In this document: positions 1-8,379 of the stretch, in pieces
Position numbering within the stretch: the first letter of the stretch is position 1
Layout: every line of letters starts with the position of its first letter
NCBI RefSeq assembly: GCF_007830735.1
Contig: NZ_VLLN01000019.1
Coordinates: forward strand, 29,566 to 93,565
From: Geobacter argillaceus
GTDB taxonomy: Bacteria; Desulfobacterota; Desulfuromonadia; Geobacterales; DSM-12255
DNA: 64,000 nucleotides
Direction of reading: 5' to 3'
Made by a program: the position numbers and the translations under genes
Notes under the pieces: generated by a model
Seen by the model: only the letters and a program-made list of their open reading frames with translations
Told to the model about the DNA's origin: nothing
Databases searched by the model: none

Positions 1-886
1 CGGCTGCCAGGCGCAACGCCATGCCCCCCATCGGTTTACCCTTGTAGCGGGCCTCAATGTCGTAGTTTTCCGTGCCGATCTTGCACTCGGCCACATCCTT
101 AAGCTTGACGGTCGAGCCGTCAGGATTGGTGCGCAGGACGATGGCATCGAATTCCTCAGGCGACTGGAGCAGGGTGCGAGCCGTGATGGTGGCATTCAGC
201 TGCTGACCGGCCGGCGCCGGGTTTCCCCCGAACTGGCCGGCGGAAACCTGGGCGTTCTGGGCCTGCAGGGCGGTTATCACGTCGGTGGTGGTCAGGTGGA
301 AGTTGTTCAACTTGGTCGGGTTCAGCCAGATCCGCATGGCGTTCTGCGAACCGAAGACCGTCACCTCGCCGACACCTTCCGTCCGGCTGATGATGTCCTG
401 GACATTGGCTACCAGGTAGTCGGTCAGGGCCGGACGATCCATGGAACCGTCTTCCGAAACAATGCCAACGATCATCAGGAAGTTCTTGGTGGACTTGACC
501 ACCTGAATCCCCTGGCGCTGGACGATCTGGGGAAGGAGCGGCGTGGCCAGCTGCAGTTTGTTCTGAACCTGCACCTGGGCGATGTTCGGGTCGGTGCCGG
601 CCTTGAAGGTCAGGTTGATGGCCACGGCACCGGCCGAGTCGCTGGTGGAGGCCATGTAGATCAGATTGTCAATCCCGTTCAGCTTCTGTTCGATCACCTG
701 GGTGACCGTATCCTGCACGGTCTGGGCTGAAGCGCCGGGATACATGGCGTTGATGGTGATCTGAGGCGGCGCAATGGGCGGGTACTGGGAGACCGGCAGC
801 GTCTTGATCGCCAGGACCCCCCCCAGCATGACCATGATAGCGATCACCCAGGCAAAGATCGGGCGATTTATGAAAAAACGAGGCAT
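1..886 (-). CDS. RND efflux pump inner-membrane subunit (AcrB/MexB type), partial
   Basis: Only the first 295 codons lie in the window; the gene runs off the left edge. The product starts [19 protein letters not shown], the classic first membrane helix of hydrophobe/amphiphile RND transporters, and continues with the [15 protein letters not shown] stretch that opens the first periplasmic (porter) domain. It would be the proton-driven pump of a tripartite multidrug efflux system. The start at 886 has an AAAGGAG ribosome site seven bases upstream. It lies 12 bp downstream of the adaptor gene on the same strand, so the two are surely one operon under the TetR repressor further upstream. The substrate cannot be read from this fragment. 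Confidence 0.93.
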   Translation of the reverse strand, partial: MPRFFINRPIFAWVIAIMVMLGGVLAIKTLPVSQYPPIAPPQITINAMYPGASAQTVQDTVTQVIEQKLNGIDNLIYMASTSDSAGAVAINLTFKAGTDPNIAQVQVQNKLQLATPLLPQIVQRQGIQVVKSTKNFLMIVGIVSEDGSMDRPALTDYLVANVQDIISRTEGVGEVTVFGSQNAMRIWLNPTKLNNFHLTTTDVITALQAQNAQVSAGQFGGNPAPAGQQLNATITARTLLQSPEEFDAIVLRTNPDGSTVKLKDVAECKIGTENYDIEARYKGKPMGGMALRLAA

Positions 887-898
887 GGAGGATCTCCT

Positions 899-2095
899 TT
901 ATTTCTTGGCTGCGACTGACTGGGTCGCTCCGGTGGGAGCTGCGGCAGGTTTGCTCTCGAACGGCACGGCCTTGACCGGGGTTTCGGGGCGCGCCTTCTG
1001 TATCCCTTCCAGGATGACCCGATCACCCGCCTTGAGGCCGTCGCTGACCAGCCAGCTGTCGCCGACGGTCCGGACGACCTTGATAGGCCGCGGCTCCACC
1101 TTCTCCCCGGCCCCGACCACCATGACCATGGCATTGCCGGCAGGATTACGGGTGACCCCCCGCTGCGGAATGAGGAGTGCCTTCTCGCTGACACCTTCCT
1201 CCAGGATGGCGCGGACAAACATGCCCGGCAGCAGGGTCTGTTTAGGGTTCGGGAAGATCGCCCGCAGGGTGATGGAACCGGTGCTCTGGTCCACGGTGAC
1301 TTCCGAAAACTTCAGGGTGCCCGGCAACGGATAGGCGCTGCCATCCTCAAGCATCAGCTTTACCCGCGCCTGACTGGCACCGCTGTTCTTCAGCAGGCCG
1401 CTGGCCAGGTTCTGTTTCAGTTTCAACAGTTCGGCGCTGGATTGGGTGACATCCACATACATGGAGCCGAGCTGTTGGACTGTGGCCAACGCAGCTGGCT
1501 GGTTGGCGGTTACCAGGGCGCCGTTGGTTACGGTCGAGCGGCCGATCCGGCCGGAGATGGGGGCAGTTACCCTGGTGTAGGCCAGGTTGATCCGGGCAGT
1601 CTCCACCGCGGCTTTGGTTAAGGCAACATCGGCCTCGGACTGCTTGAGCGCTGCATGAGCATCATCATAGTCCTGCTGGCTCACCGCCTTGATTTTCACC
1701 AGGTCGCGAAATCGCTCCTCCTTCAGTCGGGCCGGGATCAGGTTGGCCTCAGCCCTGGCCTCGGCGGCCTTGGTGCTGGCGTAGGCCGCCTGATAGGTTG
1801 CCGGGTCGATCTGGTACAGCACCTGACCGGCCTTGACATCGCTACCCTCGGTAAAAATCCGCTTCTGGATAATCCCGCTGACCTGGGGCCGAACCTCAGC
1901 AATCAGGTAGGGTGACGTGCGGCCGGACAGTTCTGTGGTCAGGGCCACCCGCTGCGGCTGCACCGTCATCACCCCCACCTCGGGCGGGCCGGATTGCGGC
2001 TTGGGAGCGGTTTTCCTGCCACAGCCGGTCATCATCATGCCGGTTGCCAGCAGTCCTGCTACGGTGATCAGTTTCACTCTGTACATGGTTCGCAT
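899..2095 (-). CDS. RND efflux periplasmic adaptor lipoprotein (AcrA/MexA family)
   Basis: A 398-residue membrane-fusion protein linking the inner-membrane pump to an outer-membrane channel. The N-terminus is a lipoprotein signal with lipobox MTGC, so the mature protein should be lipid-anchored to the inner membrane. Biotinyl-lipoyl-like halves (ISGIIQKR... and TAPISGRIG) flank a coiled-coil hairpin rich in Ala/Glu/Lys, followed by the beta-barrel and C-terminal membrane-proximal domain. An ATG at 2116 is in frame, but the start at 2095 is preferred because AGAGG lies just upstream and the signal peptide then begins MRTMYRVK. It is followed by the pump gene. An outer-membrane partner is not seen in the window. 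Confidence 0.93.
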   Translation of the reverse strand: MRTMYRVKLITVAGLLATGMMMTGCGRKTAPKPQSGPPEVGVMTVQPQRVALTTELSGRTSPYLIAEVRPQVSGIIQKRIFTEGSDVKAGQVLYQIDPATYQAAYASTKAAEARAEANLIPARLKEERFRDLVKIKAVSQQDYDDAHAALKQSEADVALTKAAVETARINLAYTRVTAPISGRIGRSTVTNGALVTANQPAALATVQQLGSMYVDVTQSSAELLKLKQNLASGLLKNSGASQARVKLMLEDGSAYPLPGTLKFSEVTVDQSTGSITLRAIFPNPKQTLLPGMFVRAILEEGVSEKALLIPQRGVTRNPAGNAMVMVVGAGEKVEPRPIKVVRTVGDSWLVSDGLKAGDRVILEGIQKARPETPVKAVPFESKPAAAPTGATQSVAAKK

Positions 2096-2179
2096 AAATA
2101 CCTCTATCGTGTGCAATAATTGCCAGCCGGTCGGCTGGGCCGCTGTTGATTGTGGTTTCTTGGCGCCGTTTCCGGCCGG

Positions 2180-2260
2180 CTAGTCGCCCTTCTTTACGAA
2201 CGCAATGATGACGATCAGCGCCCAAACCACCGTCATTGAAAGGACAAAAATGGTCATCAT
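2180..2260 (-). CDS. 26-residue membrane peptide at head of efflux operon
   Basis: A short ORF with two alternative ATG codons (2260, 2257) encodes MMTIFVLSMTVVWALIVIIA followed by FVKKGD. It is one hydrophobic helix with a positively charged end, predicted to sit in the inner membrane. It lies between the TetR operator and the adaptor gene, on the same strand, 84 bp upstream of the adaptor start, so it would be the first cistron of the efflux operon. No strong Shine-Dalgarno is visible (only GGGATT). Small single-helix partners of RND pumps are known (AcrZ), but sequence homology cannot be claimed. It may be a real small protein or a chance ORF. Confidence 0.5.
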   Translation of the reverse strand: MMTIFVLSMTVVWALIVIIAFVKKGD

Positions 2261-2320
2261 GGTCAATCCCAGTAGTTGATTTGATTCACGGATTCAATAC
2301 CAGTGCCGCCCACCGCACAA

Positions 2321-2334
2321 TGAATGATCATTCA
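2321..2334. promoter_or_regulatory. TetR-family operator in front of efflux operon
   Basis: The perfect 14-bp palindrome TGAATGATCATTCA, extended on the right to ATTCATTCC, lies between the tetR gene and the efflux operon, where it can block the operon promoter. A related site lies in front of tetR itself (2973-2988). Confidence 0.75.
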
Positions 2335-2374
2335 TTCCAATAAGCATAGATCCGATGCGAACAGATAGTGGCCC

Positions 2375-2956
2375 CTAACGCCGGATACCGTCCCAGCAGG
2401 CTTCTACGGTCCGGGCGATCAAAGGTTCATCCAGGACGATGAAATTGAAGATGTGGTCACGCACCACCGTCAGGAGCGGGCCGAACGCCAGGGCAAAAAG
2501 AATCACCAGCGGCAGGTCCTTCATCACCTGCTGGGCGACCCCATCATCGAACAGTTCGCGGAACACATCGCACTCCCCCTGCTTGCCCAGTATCTTATCC
2601 CGACGAAAAGCCACACCGTAGGGGGAATTGTGGAACTGTTCAATGTAGCGGAAGTGGAGCGGGTTTTCGATGCAGTAACGCAGCAACGCACGGCCGAGGT
2701 GGATGAATCGCTCCCGGATCGGCTTTTCCGGCAGATAACCTTCCATCAGCACCACCTTCAGCTTCTGTTCAAGGGCACTGTAGAGCTCTGCGATAAGCAG
2801 ATCCTTGTTCTCGAAGTAGCGGTATATCGTCCCGGCGCCCACCCCGGCCCGGTCGGCGACCATCGCCATGGGAGCGCCATGGAATCCCTGCTCGGCAATC
2901 AACTCAAGAGCGGCCTGCAGTATCGCCAGCCGCTTGTCACACTGAGCACTTTTCAT
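2375..2956 (-). CDS. TetR/AcrR family transcriptional repressor
   Basis: A 193-residue regulator. Residues 8-55 form the TetR helix-turn-helix (AILQAALELIAEQGFHGA, then AGVGAGTIYRYFENKD), and the remaining all-helical part is the ligand-binding domain, which I cannot assign to a ligand. It is co-directional with and directly upstream of the efflux genes. Palindromes built on GAATGA/TCATTC lie on both sides of the gene, so it most likely represses itself and the pump and is released by a pump substrate. The start has GAGG a few bases upstream. Confidence 0.92.
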   Translation of the reverse strand: MKSAQCDKRLAILQAALELIAEQGFHGAPMAMVADRAGVGAGTIYRYFENKDLLIAELYSALEQKLKVVLMEGYLPEKPIRERFIHLGRALLRYCIENPLHFRYIEQFHNSPYGVAFRRDKILGKQGECDVFRELFDDGVAQQVMKDLPLVILFALAFGPLLTVVRDHIFNFIVLDEPLIARTVEACWDGIRR

Positions 2957-2972
2957 ATTACCTCACCACCAA

Positions 2973-2988
2973 GAATGAACATTCATTC
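2973..2988. promoter_or_regulatory. second TetR operator, upstream of tetR
   Basis: GAATGAACATTCATTC is an inverted repeat with seven-base arms (GAATGAA / TTCATTC) around a CA centre, 17 bp upstream of the tetR start. It shares the half-site GAATGA with the operator at 2321-2334, which supports autoregulation. Confidence 0.65.
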
Positions 2989-3299
2989 CTAACATACCCA
3001 GTAAAGGGAACCTGTGTCAAGCGGTTTATGTCAGCGTTGACTGATTGGTTTTTGTGTAAAAGCCTGTTCGGCTTGATGTGTATCTATAGTTATTAATAAA
3101 TAATTATAAATTAGGCTTGACTCAATACCAAAACCTTGCTAAACATATCATCAAGCTTATCCATAGCCCTTTACCTCTTGGAGGTCAGGGGCATTTTTTT
3201 TGGTTTGCGGCAATTATCGCACCGCCGCATTTGTGTCTGGAAATCCCACGACATGGCGGTTATGATGAGCGCATTCAACCGCAAAGGAAACACGCTCCA
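2989..3299. other. intergenic region between tetR and yaeQ
   Basis: About 310 bp without a convincing gene. An AT-rich stretch near 3085-3115 could hold the yaeQ promoter. An open frame runs in from 3117 in phase with yaeQ, but its product does not resemble the family and is not taken as coding. Confidence 0.4.
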
Positions 3300-3854
3300 T
3301 TGGCCCTGCCATCGACCATTTACCGCGCCAACATCCAGCTTTCCCACATCGACAGAAACCTTTACGAACCGTTGCAGGTAACAGTTGCCCGCCATCCCTC
3401 GGAAACAGCGGAACGGCTGGTAACCCGTTTGCTGGCCTTTGCCCTGTTCTACGGACCTGATCTGACGTTCACCAAGGGAATCTGTGCCGGCGACGAACCC
3501 GACCTGTGGGTCAAGGGCCCGGACGGACGGGTACTCCTCTGGGTGGAGGTCGGACTACCCGATCCCGAGCGTCTGGTCAAGGCAAGCCGCCATGCTGCAC
3601 GGGCGGTACTGCTGGCCAGCGGGACCGCCCGGTATACCTGGGAAAAACAGCATCTGTCAAAACTGGCAACAGTCCCAAACCTGACCGTGCTCGGCCTTGA
3701 TCAGGGCTTCCCGGGCCAGTTGGTCTCCCGGCTGGAACGATCGATCACCTGGTCGCTCACCGTTACCGAAGGCTCTCTCTATCTCGAACGTGACGGCGAG
3801 ACCCTGGAGACCACCCTGTCTCATCTCTCCGGTCCTGCCCCGTTCGTATCATGA
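3300..3854 (+). CDS. yaeQ: YaeQ family protein
   Basis: A 184-residue product reading LPSTIYRANIQLSHIDRNLY, then VARHPSETAERLVTRLLAFA, which matches the conserved N-terminal half of YaeQ proteins. Next comes the EPDLWVKGPDGRVLLWVEVG segment with the acidic residues of a PD-(D/E)XK nuclease-like fold. YaeQ structures are known, but the biochemical function is not settled. The frame is open back to 3117, yet the family begins at this point, so the TTG at 3300 (AAGGAAA upstream) is chosen as the start. greB follows after a 22-bp gap. Confidence 0.82.
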   Translation: MALPSTIYRANIQLSHIDRNLYEPLQVTVARHPSETAERLVTRLLAFALFYGPDLTFTKGICAGDEPDLWVKGPDGRVLLWVEVGLPDPERLVKASRHAARAVLLASGTARYTWEKQHLSKLATVPNLTVLGLDQGFPGQLVSRLERSITWSLTVTEGSLYLERDGETLETTLSHLSGPAPFVS

Positions 3855-3876
3855 TGTTGTTATTAATGGGAATGCT

Positions 3877-4347
3877 ATGACGAACCTGATTACCTTTGAA
3901 GGCATGAAAAGACTGCAGGCCGAATTCGACCAGCTCTGGTATGTGGAGCGCCCCAAGGTGGTACAGGGGGTTGCTGACGCCGCTGCCGAGGGTGACCGTT
4001 CGGAGAACGCGGAGTACATCTATGGCAAGAAACGGCTGCGGGAGATCGATCGGAAGCTAAAGCACCTGGGCTCACGGCTCAAACTGCTCAAGGTGGCGAC
4101 GCCCCCGGCTAGGCCGGAGGCGGTTTCGTTCGGCTGCTGGGTGACGTACGAGAACGAAGAGGGTGAGGAGCGCTGCTATCAGTTGGTCGGCCCCGACGAG
4201 TTCGATGTGAATGCGGGACGGATCAGTATCGATTCGCCGGTGGGACAGGCGCTGCTCAAAAAGAGAGTAGACGACGAAGTGGTCATCCGGCGGCCGTCAG
4301 GAGCGATGACGGTGGTGATCACCGCCATCAGCCCGAGCCGGAGCTAG
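3877..4347 (+). CDS. greB: transcription elongation factor GreB
   Basis: A 156-residue GreA/GreB protein that enters the RNA polymerase secondary channel and stimulates cleavage of backtracked RNA. The N-terminal coiled coil carries the acidic tip with the GreB-type signature EGDRSENAEYIYGKKRLREI (residues about 40-60), followed by the FKBP-like C-terminal domain (VTYENEEGEERCYQLVGPDE, GQALLKK). The start is at the ATG preceding TNLITFEG, with GGGA upstream; an ATG at 3872 is in another frame. It converges with the dihydrouridine synthase gene 23 bp further on. Confidence 0.93.
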   Translation: MTNLITFEGMKRLQAEFDQLWYVERPKVVQGVADAAAEGDRSENAEYIYGKKRLREIDRKLKHLGSRLKLLKVATPPARPEAVSFGCWVTYENEEGEERCYQLVGPDEFDVNAGRISIDSPVGQALLKKRVDDEVVIRRPSGAMTVVITAISPSRS

Positions 4348-4370
4348 TGTTCTGTGAGGCGTAGCGAAGA

Positions 4371-5582
4371 TCAGCCGATTCCATCGAGCACAGCAACAAA
4401 CGCCCGCACATTCTGTGCCTTCCGAAGCTGCTTCAGAATCTTGCCGAGATCGTCGTCCTCCATGGTGGCCAAAATCGCCTTCACCTTGCCCAGCACCTGG
4501 GTCTCACCGCAGAAAATCTCCTGATACCGTCCCAGTACCTCCCGCAGGTAGCGACAGAGCAGTGTAGCCCGCTCCTGCCGTTCCGGTGTTGCTGCGGCCC
4601 TGCCCCGCAGCCGCTCGAACAGGAGCGGATCGGCAATAGCCCCCCGCCCCAACATCAGGCCGGCTGCGCCGGTCTCCCGCAGTACCCGCAGACCGTCAGG
4701 GGCAGTACGGATGTCTCCATTGGCAATAACCGGCAGACTGGTACGCTTCACCACGGCAGTAGTCACGGCGTGGTCCGCCTGGCCGCCATACTCCTGCACC
4801 ACGGTGCGGGGATGGAGCACCAGGAAATCGACTCCTGCCGACTCGAACAGGGGAAGCAGGGTCAGCACCTGGTTTGGATCGTCGTACCCGGCGCGGAGTT
4901 TTATGGAAAAGGTCCCGTTGATCGCCCGGCGCAGGGCCGGGATGACCTCATAGAGCTCCTCGGGTCGCCGCAGCATGCCGCCGCCGGTCAGGCCGGTGGT
5001 CATGCGGCCGTACGGACACCCCATGTTAAGGTTGATATGCCGGGCACCTGCAGCCCGGGCAGCCAGCGCCGCATCCACAAGGGCTTGCGCACCGTGGCCA
5101 ACCAGTTGCACCACCAGGGGTACACCTTCTTCCGTATCGGTGATCTCGCGCCGGTCACTCGGGGTAAGCCGCTTGGCACTCACCGAACTGACCCGCATGA
5201 ATTCGGTGAACACGGTGTCCGGCCGCACCCATTGAACGAACAGGGACCGGATGGCCCGGTTGGTAAGCCCCTGCATCGGCGCCAGCATGAGGGGCATCTC
5301 TCCCTGCGGCCAAGGGAGCGACCGCGGCGGTTCTTGGGGAGCAGCCTCGCCTTGCCTGCCGATGGCACCGAACAGGCACTCCCGGATACAGTTCCCGCAA
5401 CTGACGCACGCTCCCGAGGAGGCCAGGACCGCATGCTTTCGCGTCCCCGACGTTGCCAGCGACACGAGCCGCTCACCGCAGGCAGCCACGCAACGACCGC
5501 ACCCCTTGCAGCGATTGACGTCAATTGCCGGCAGCGGCAGACTACTAAAACCTTCGCATTCCGTTGTCACCTTATTCGTCAT
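4371..5582 (-). CDS. tRNA-dihydrouridine synthase family enzyme with N-terminal 2[4Fe-4S] ferredoxin domain
   Basis: A 403-residue fusion. Residues 18-75 hold two four-cysteine clusters (CKGCGRCVAAC and CVSCGNCIREC), a bacterial-ferredoxin domain. From residue 95 on it is a Dus TIM barrel: LMLAPMQGLTNRAIRSLF (FMN phosphate region), TEFMRVSS, NMGCPYG with the catalytic Cys that protonates the uridine, the KLRAGYDD loop, and an FMN-binding IANGDI...LMLGRGA end. Dus enzymes reduce uridine in tRNA with flavin. The ferredoxin domain suggests that electrons arrive through Fe-S clusters instead of directly from NADPH (inference). The start at 5582 lacks a strong ribosome site, so a nearby start is possible. 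Confidence 0.88.
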   Translation of the reverse strand: MTNKVTTECEGFSSLPLPAIDVNRCKGCGRCVAACGERLVSLATSGTRKHAVLASSGACVSCGNCIRECLFGAIGRQGEAAPQEPPRSLPWPQGEMPLMLAPMQGLTNRAIRSLFVQWVRPDTVFTEFMRVSSVSAKRLTPSDRREITDTEEGVPLVVQLVGHGAQALVDAALAARAAGARHINLNMGCPYGRMTTGLTGGGMLRRPEELYEVIPALRRAINGTFSIKLRAGYDDPNQVLTLLPLFESAGVDFLVLHPRTVVQEYGGQADHAVTTAVVKRTSLPVIANGDIRTAPDGLRVLRETGAAGLMLGRGAIADPLLFERLRGRAAATPERQERATLLCRYLREVLGRYQEIFCGETQVLGKVKAILATMEDDDLGKILKQLRKAQNVRAFVAVLDGIG

Positions 5583-5595
5583 ATCGTTACCAATC

Positions 5596-6018
5596 TCAGT
5601 TCATATCCGGGGCGGAATCGTCCGCCGCACCAGAAGACGGCGCAAGCCGCAGTCCGGGAATCAGTGCAGGGTCGAGTTCGTTCATTCGGTCCGGACCGAG
5701 GAGTTCCAGGGCGTCCCGCAGCCGGTCCGCCGCCAGAATGAATTCCGCCACCGCAATACGCTGACAGACCGGTTGCGTCCGGCGCAGATAGCCGGTCCCC
5801 CCTTTGAGCAGACTGACGGCACCGCCGAAATTCCCGTTCCGCCAATGGTGGAGCGCCACCGCAACCTGCAGGATACCCTGGTAAAGGTCACGCGTCTCAC
5901 CTTCCTCGCCGACCCAGAGTTCTTCGAGGGTTTCATGGCACTCGAACCAGTCGCCGCGGTTGAATTCCCCCATGGCCCGCAGCAAGGCGCCGGGCGGTGA
6001 TTGATCACAGCTTCCCAT
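5596..6018 (-). CDS. DUF309 domain protein
   Basis: About 140 residues. The core FNRGDWFECHETLEELWVGE, then RDLYQGILQVAVALHHWRNG, is diagnostic of DUF309, a small helical family with conserved His/Glu residues and no proven function. The start is taken at the ATG at 6018; an in-frame ATG at 6039 is an alternative, and neither has an ideal ribosome site. It lies 13 bp upstream of the Dus gene on the same strand and may be cotranscribed with it. A divergent small membrane protein gene begins 88 bp away. Confidence 0.8.
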   Translation of the reverse strand: MGSCDQSPPGALLRAMGEFNRGDWFECHETLEELWVGEEGETRDLYQGILQVAVALHHWRNGNFGGAVSLLKGGTGYLRRTQPVCQRIAVAEFILAADRLRDALELLGPDRMNELDPALIPGLRLAPSSGAADDSAPDMN

Positions 6019-6106
6019 GCTTTTTCCCGCTTTCTGCATCAAGCCGGCAACACCGGCGTGCAAATCAGGTAGACAACCACTCCCCTCCAGGGTGTAGTAT
6101 CTTCCC

Positions 6107-6265
6107 ATGAAAAGAGTTCCTGCACTCCTCCTGCTCCTGTTCGCCCTCAGCATCATTTCCTTCGGCACCTGGCAGCTTTTCCGGGGCAATCTCGAAGCGG
6201 CCTTCTCGGCACTGCCGTTTCTGCTGGTCACCTACCTGTTCGTGAAGAGATTCAGTCGGAGTTAA
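6107..6265 (+). CDS. 52-residue membrane protein
   Basis: A short ORF encoding MKRVPALLLLLFALSIISFG, then a TWQLFRGN loop and a second hydrophobic segment (FSALPFLLVTYLFV) ending in KRFSRS. Two transmembrane helices with positive ends inside are predicted. It is divergent from the DUF309 gene. AGGGTG lies rather far upstream, so the ribosome site is weak. I do not recognise the family. Confidence 0.55.
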   Translation: MKRVPALLLLLFALSIISFGTWQLFRGNLEAAFSALPFLLVTYLFVKRFSRS

Positions 6266-6442
6266 TCCCCCCGCTCTTTCGATTTCCTGCTCTTTTTGTC
6301 TTCATCATTGCAGCAACTGGCCAACAACTCAAGAATTATCCCGGTGGCCACACAGCTGTACCTTGCAGTCACAAAAATCGGTGATACAAATTAAACACAA
6401 CTAACACGACAATGCGATAGGGATGTCCCACAAGGAGGCTCC

Positions 6443-7255
6443 ATGCGCAGCAGGTATGGTTACACACTCTATTCGGCAGACGAATTTGACAAATGGCTCC
6501 AGGAAACCCGCTTCAACCGGGCCATTCACCTGATCCAGAATCATCACACCTGGCTGCCCGCCTACGGCAACTTCACGGGAAACAACCATTTCGATCTCCT
6601 CAGGGGAATGGAGCTGAGCCACCGCGAACGGGGGTTCAGCGAGATCGCCCAGAACGTGACGACCTTTCCTGATGGCACGTTAGCGGTCTGCCGCCCCTTT
6701 GACCACGTTCCGGCCGGGATCAAGGGGGCCAACAGCAACGGCATCTGCATCGAGCATCTGGGCAACTTCGACCAGGGGAAGGATCTCCCGAGCGACCCGC
6801 ACCGGGAGACGATCATCCGGGTTAACGCCCTTCTCTGCAGGGAATTCAGCCTCACGCCATCCATCGCCACCATCGTGTACCACCACTGGTACGACCTCGT
6901 CACCGGCGTAAGAACCGATGGCAAGGGGACCACCAAGAGCTGTCCGGGCAGTGCCTTTTTTGGCGGGAACACGGTGGCAACAGCTGCCGAAAAGTTTATC
7001 CCCCTGGTCCTTGCCGCCTGCTCGGCCTGTGTTCCGGCCACCAACCCGTCGGCATCGGCGGATGGCGAGGCGGCAATAGTGACGGCAAACGCCCTGAACG
7101 TCAGGAGCTCAACAACGGCAGAGGCCCCGCTGGTCGCAGTCCTGCAGCGTGGCGCAATGGTGGGAGTGTATGAGCGGCAACGGGGATGGTGCCGGATCCA
7201 CCCGCGGGATCAGCACTGGGTTTCCGGCAAATATCTCTCTTTTCAGAATCGTTAA
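6443..7255 (+). CDS. N-acetylmuramoyl-L-alanine amidase with C-terminal SH3b domain
   Basis: A 270-residue protein. Residues 25-185 resemble the Amidase_2/PGRP fold, with zinc-ligand candidates in LIQNHHTW and a later CIEHLGNF / KSCPGSAF block. Residues about 210-268 form a bacterial SH3 domain (ANALNVRSSTT, GWCRIHPRDQHWVSGKYL), which typically binds peptidoglycan. It would cleave the lactyl-amide bond between MurNAc and the stem peptide. There is no signal peptide, so export is unclear; it could act in the cytoplasm or be a phage-derived lysin. The start has AAGGAGG at ideal distance. Its last four bases overlap the convergent HD-domain gene. Confidence 0.82.
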   Translation: MRSRYGYTLYSADEFDKWLQETRFNRAIHLIQNHHTWLPAYGNFTGNNHFDLLRGMELSHRERGFSEIAQNVTTFPDGTLAVCRPFDHVPAGIKGANSNGICIEHLGNFDQGKDLPSDPHRETIIRVNALLCREFSLTPSIATIVYHHWYDLVTGVRTDGKGTTKSCPGSAFFGGNTVATAAEKFIPLVLAACSACVPATNPSASADGEAAIVTANALNVRSSTTAEAPLVAVLQRGAMVGVYERQRGWCRIHPRDQHWVSGKYLSFQNR

Positions 7256-8055
7256 CAAAGGGATGAAACGGGGCTGCCGGCCTTCAGCATCACGTAGGAT
7301 TGCACCTGCGCCACAGCCCGTTCGACAGCTGCACTCTGCGGCAAGGTCGCGGCCAGGGCCTCGAGAAGCTGCCGCTCCCGCAGCAGACGGAACGTCGTGG
7401 CACAGTTGAGGTCGTATACCCAGGAAAACAGCATCAGCTTGAAGTCGTTCTGGGTGGCAAGGGTCGCCAGGCGGGCCATCTCCCCTTGCTCAATGGCGGC
7501 GAGCACCTCGGACGAGCAGCCGGGCTCGTCGGGAAGGCCCAGGGTCGCTCCGGACGCCCTCTCGGCAGCCGGACGCCGAAAGTGATCCAGAAAGACCCTC
7601 ATGATGTCCAGCTTGTCCGCATCGCGAATCAATGCGAGAAAAAAACGACGCTCCGGCGGTAACGAAGACGGTATGGCAAAGACGTTATGCAGGGCCACGG
7701 CCTGCAGGATCGTCCGCTGCTCCGTCTCTGGCAGATGTTGCAGGACCCCCTCTTCCCGCAGCACCCTGACGCTGAGTCCGGCATGGTTGACGGAATCGCT
7801 GTCCCGGAAGGTGCGATACTGGCGGTACTGGGGAAATCGCCCCACGTCGTGGAACAGGCCGATGGCCTCCGCCAGCAGGAGTTGATCGCTTCCCGCCCCT
7901 TCGCCTCCGGCAATGGCGACACAATTGGCGCAGACCTCTTCGGTGTGGAGCCGCTTAAGCTCGTAATGCCGCTCCACGTCGGGATCGTCAGTGACAAAGC
8001 GCTCCAGATAAGCGGCAAACCAGCTCTTTAACTCTTGCAGTAGGGATGGGGTCAT
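7252..8055 (-). CDS. HD-domain phosphohydrolase-like protein
   Basis: 267 residues with the metal-binding HD pattern: HTEEVCANCVAIA (His about 37), LFHDVGRFPQY (the HD pair) and RDADKLDIMRV (distal Asp). Such proteins hydrolyse phosphate esters, often of nucleotides, and the substrate here is unknown. A small membrane-protein gene lies 12 bp upstream on the same strand, so cotranscription is likely. Confidence 0.82.
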   Translation of the reverse strand: MTPSLLQELKSWFAAYLERFVTDDPDVERHYELKRLHTEEVCANCVAIAGGEGAGSDQLLLAEAIGLFHDVGRFPQYRQYRTFRDSDSVNHAGLSVRVLREEGVLQHLPETEQRTILQAVALHNVFAIPSSLPPERRFFLALIRDADKLDIMRVFLDHFRRPAAERASGATLGLPDEPGCSSEVLAAIEQGEMARLATLATQNDFKLMLFSWVYDLNCATTFRLLRERQLLEALAATLPQSAAVERAVAQVQSYVMLKAGSPVSSLC

Positions 8056-8067
8056 AACAGAGGATGA

Positions 8068-8331
8068 TCAGTGATCGTGGCGGTTGGCCTGGAAGCGCCC
8101 CATCAGCCAGCGGAACAGCCGGAAGATCAGGCGACACTGGACAATAGCCGCGAAATAGATGAGACCGATATTGACGAACTGGGTGCCGACCGATTCCGGC
8201 ACGGCCAGTCTGGTAAGGCGGCTCGGGCCATGGAGGCAGTACAGATACCAGCCACTTACCAGGGTTCCCAGCAGTAACCCTGTCCAGAGAAACAGCTTGC
8301 CGTGCTTGGCAGTGGAACCGTTCACCAGCAT
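8068..8331 (-). CDS. small membrane protein of unknown function
   Basis: 87 residues with two hydrophobic helices (LFLWTGLLLGTLVSGWYLY and FVNIGLIYFAAIVQ) and a basic, His-ending tail. I do not recognise the family. It sits 12 bp upstream of the HD gene and 48 bp downstream of the PilZ gene, all on the minus strand. Confidence 0.6.
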   Translation of the reverse strand: MLVNGSTAKHGKLFLWTGLLLGTLVSGWYLYCLHGPSRLTRLAVPESVGTQFVNIGLIYFAAIVQCRLIFRLFRWLMGRFQANRHDH

Positions 8332-8379
8332 CTTAGGGCCAGCGTTTTTTGAATGGTGTGGACGGATGGAGCACTTGGC

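Noticed and set aside
3117..3299. In-frame N-terminal extension of YaeQ
   Set aside because: The extra 61 residues do not resemble the family, and a TTG with a ribosome site starts the conserved part.
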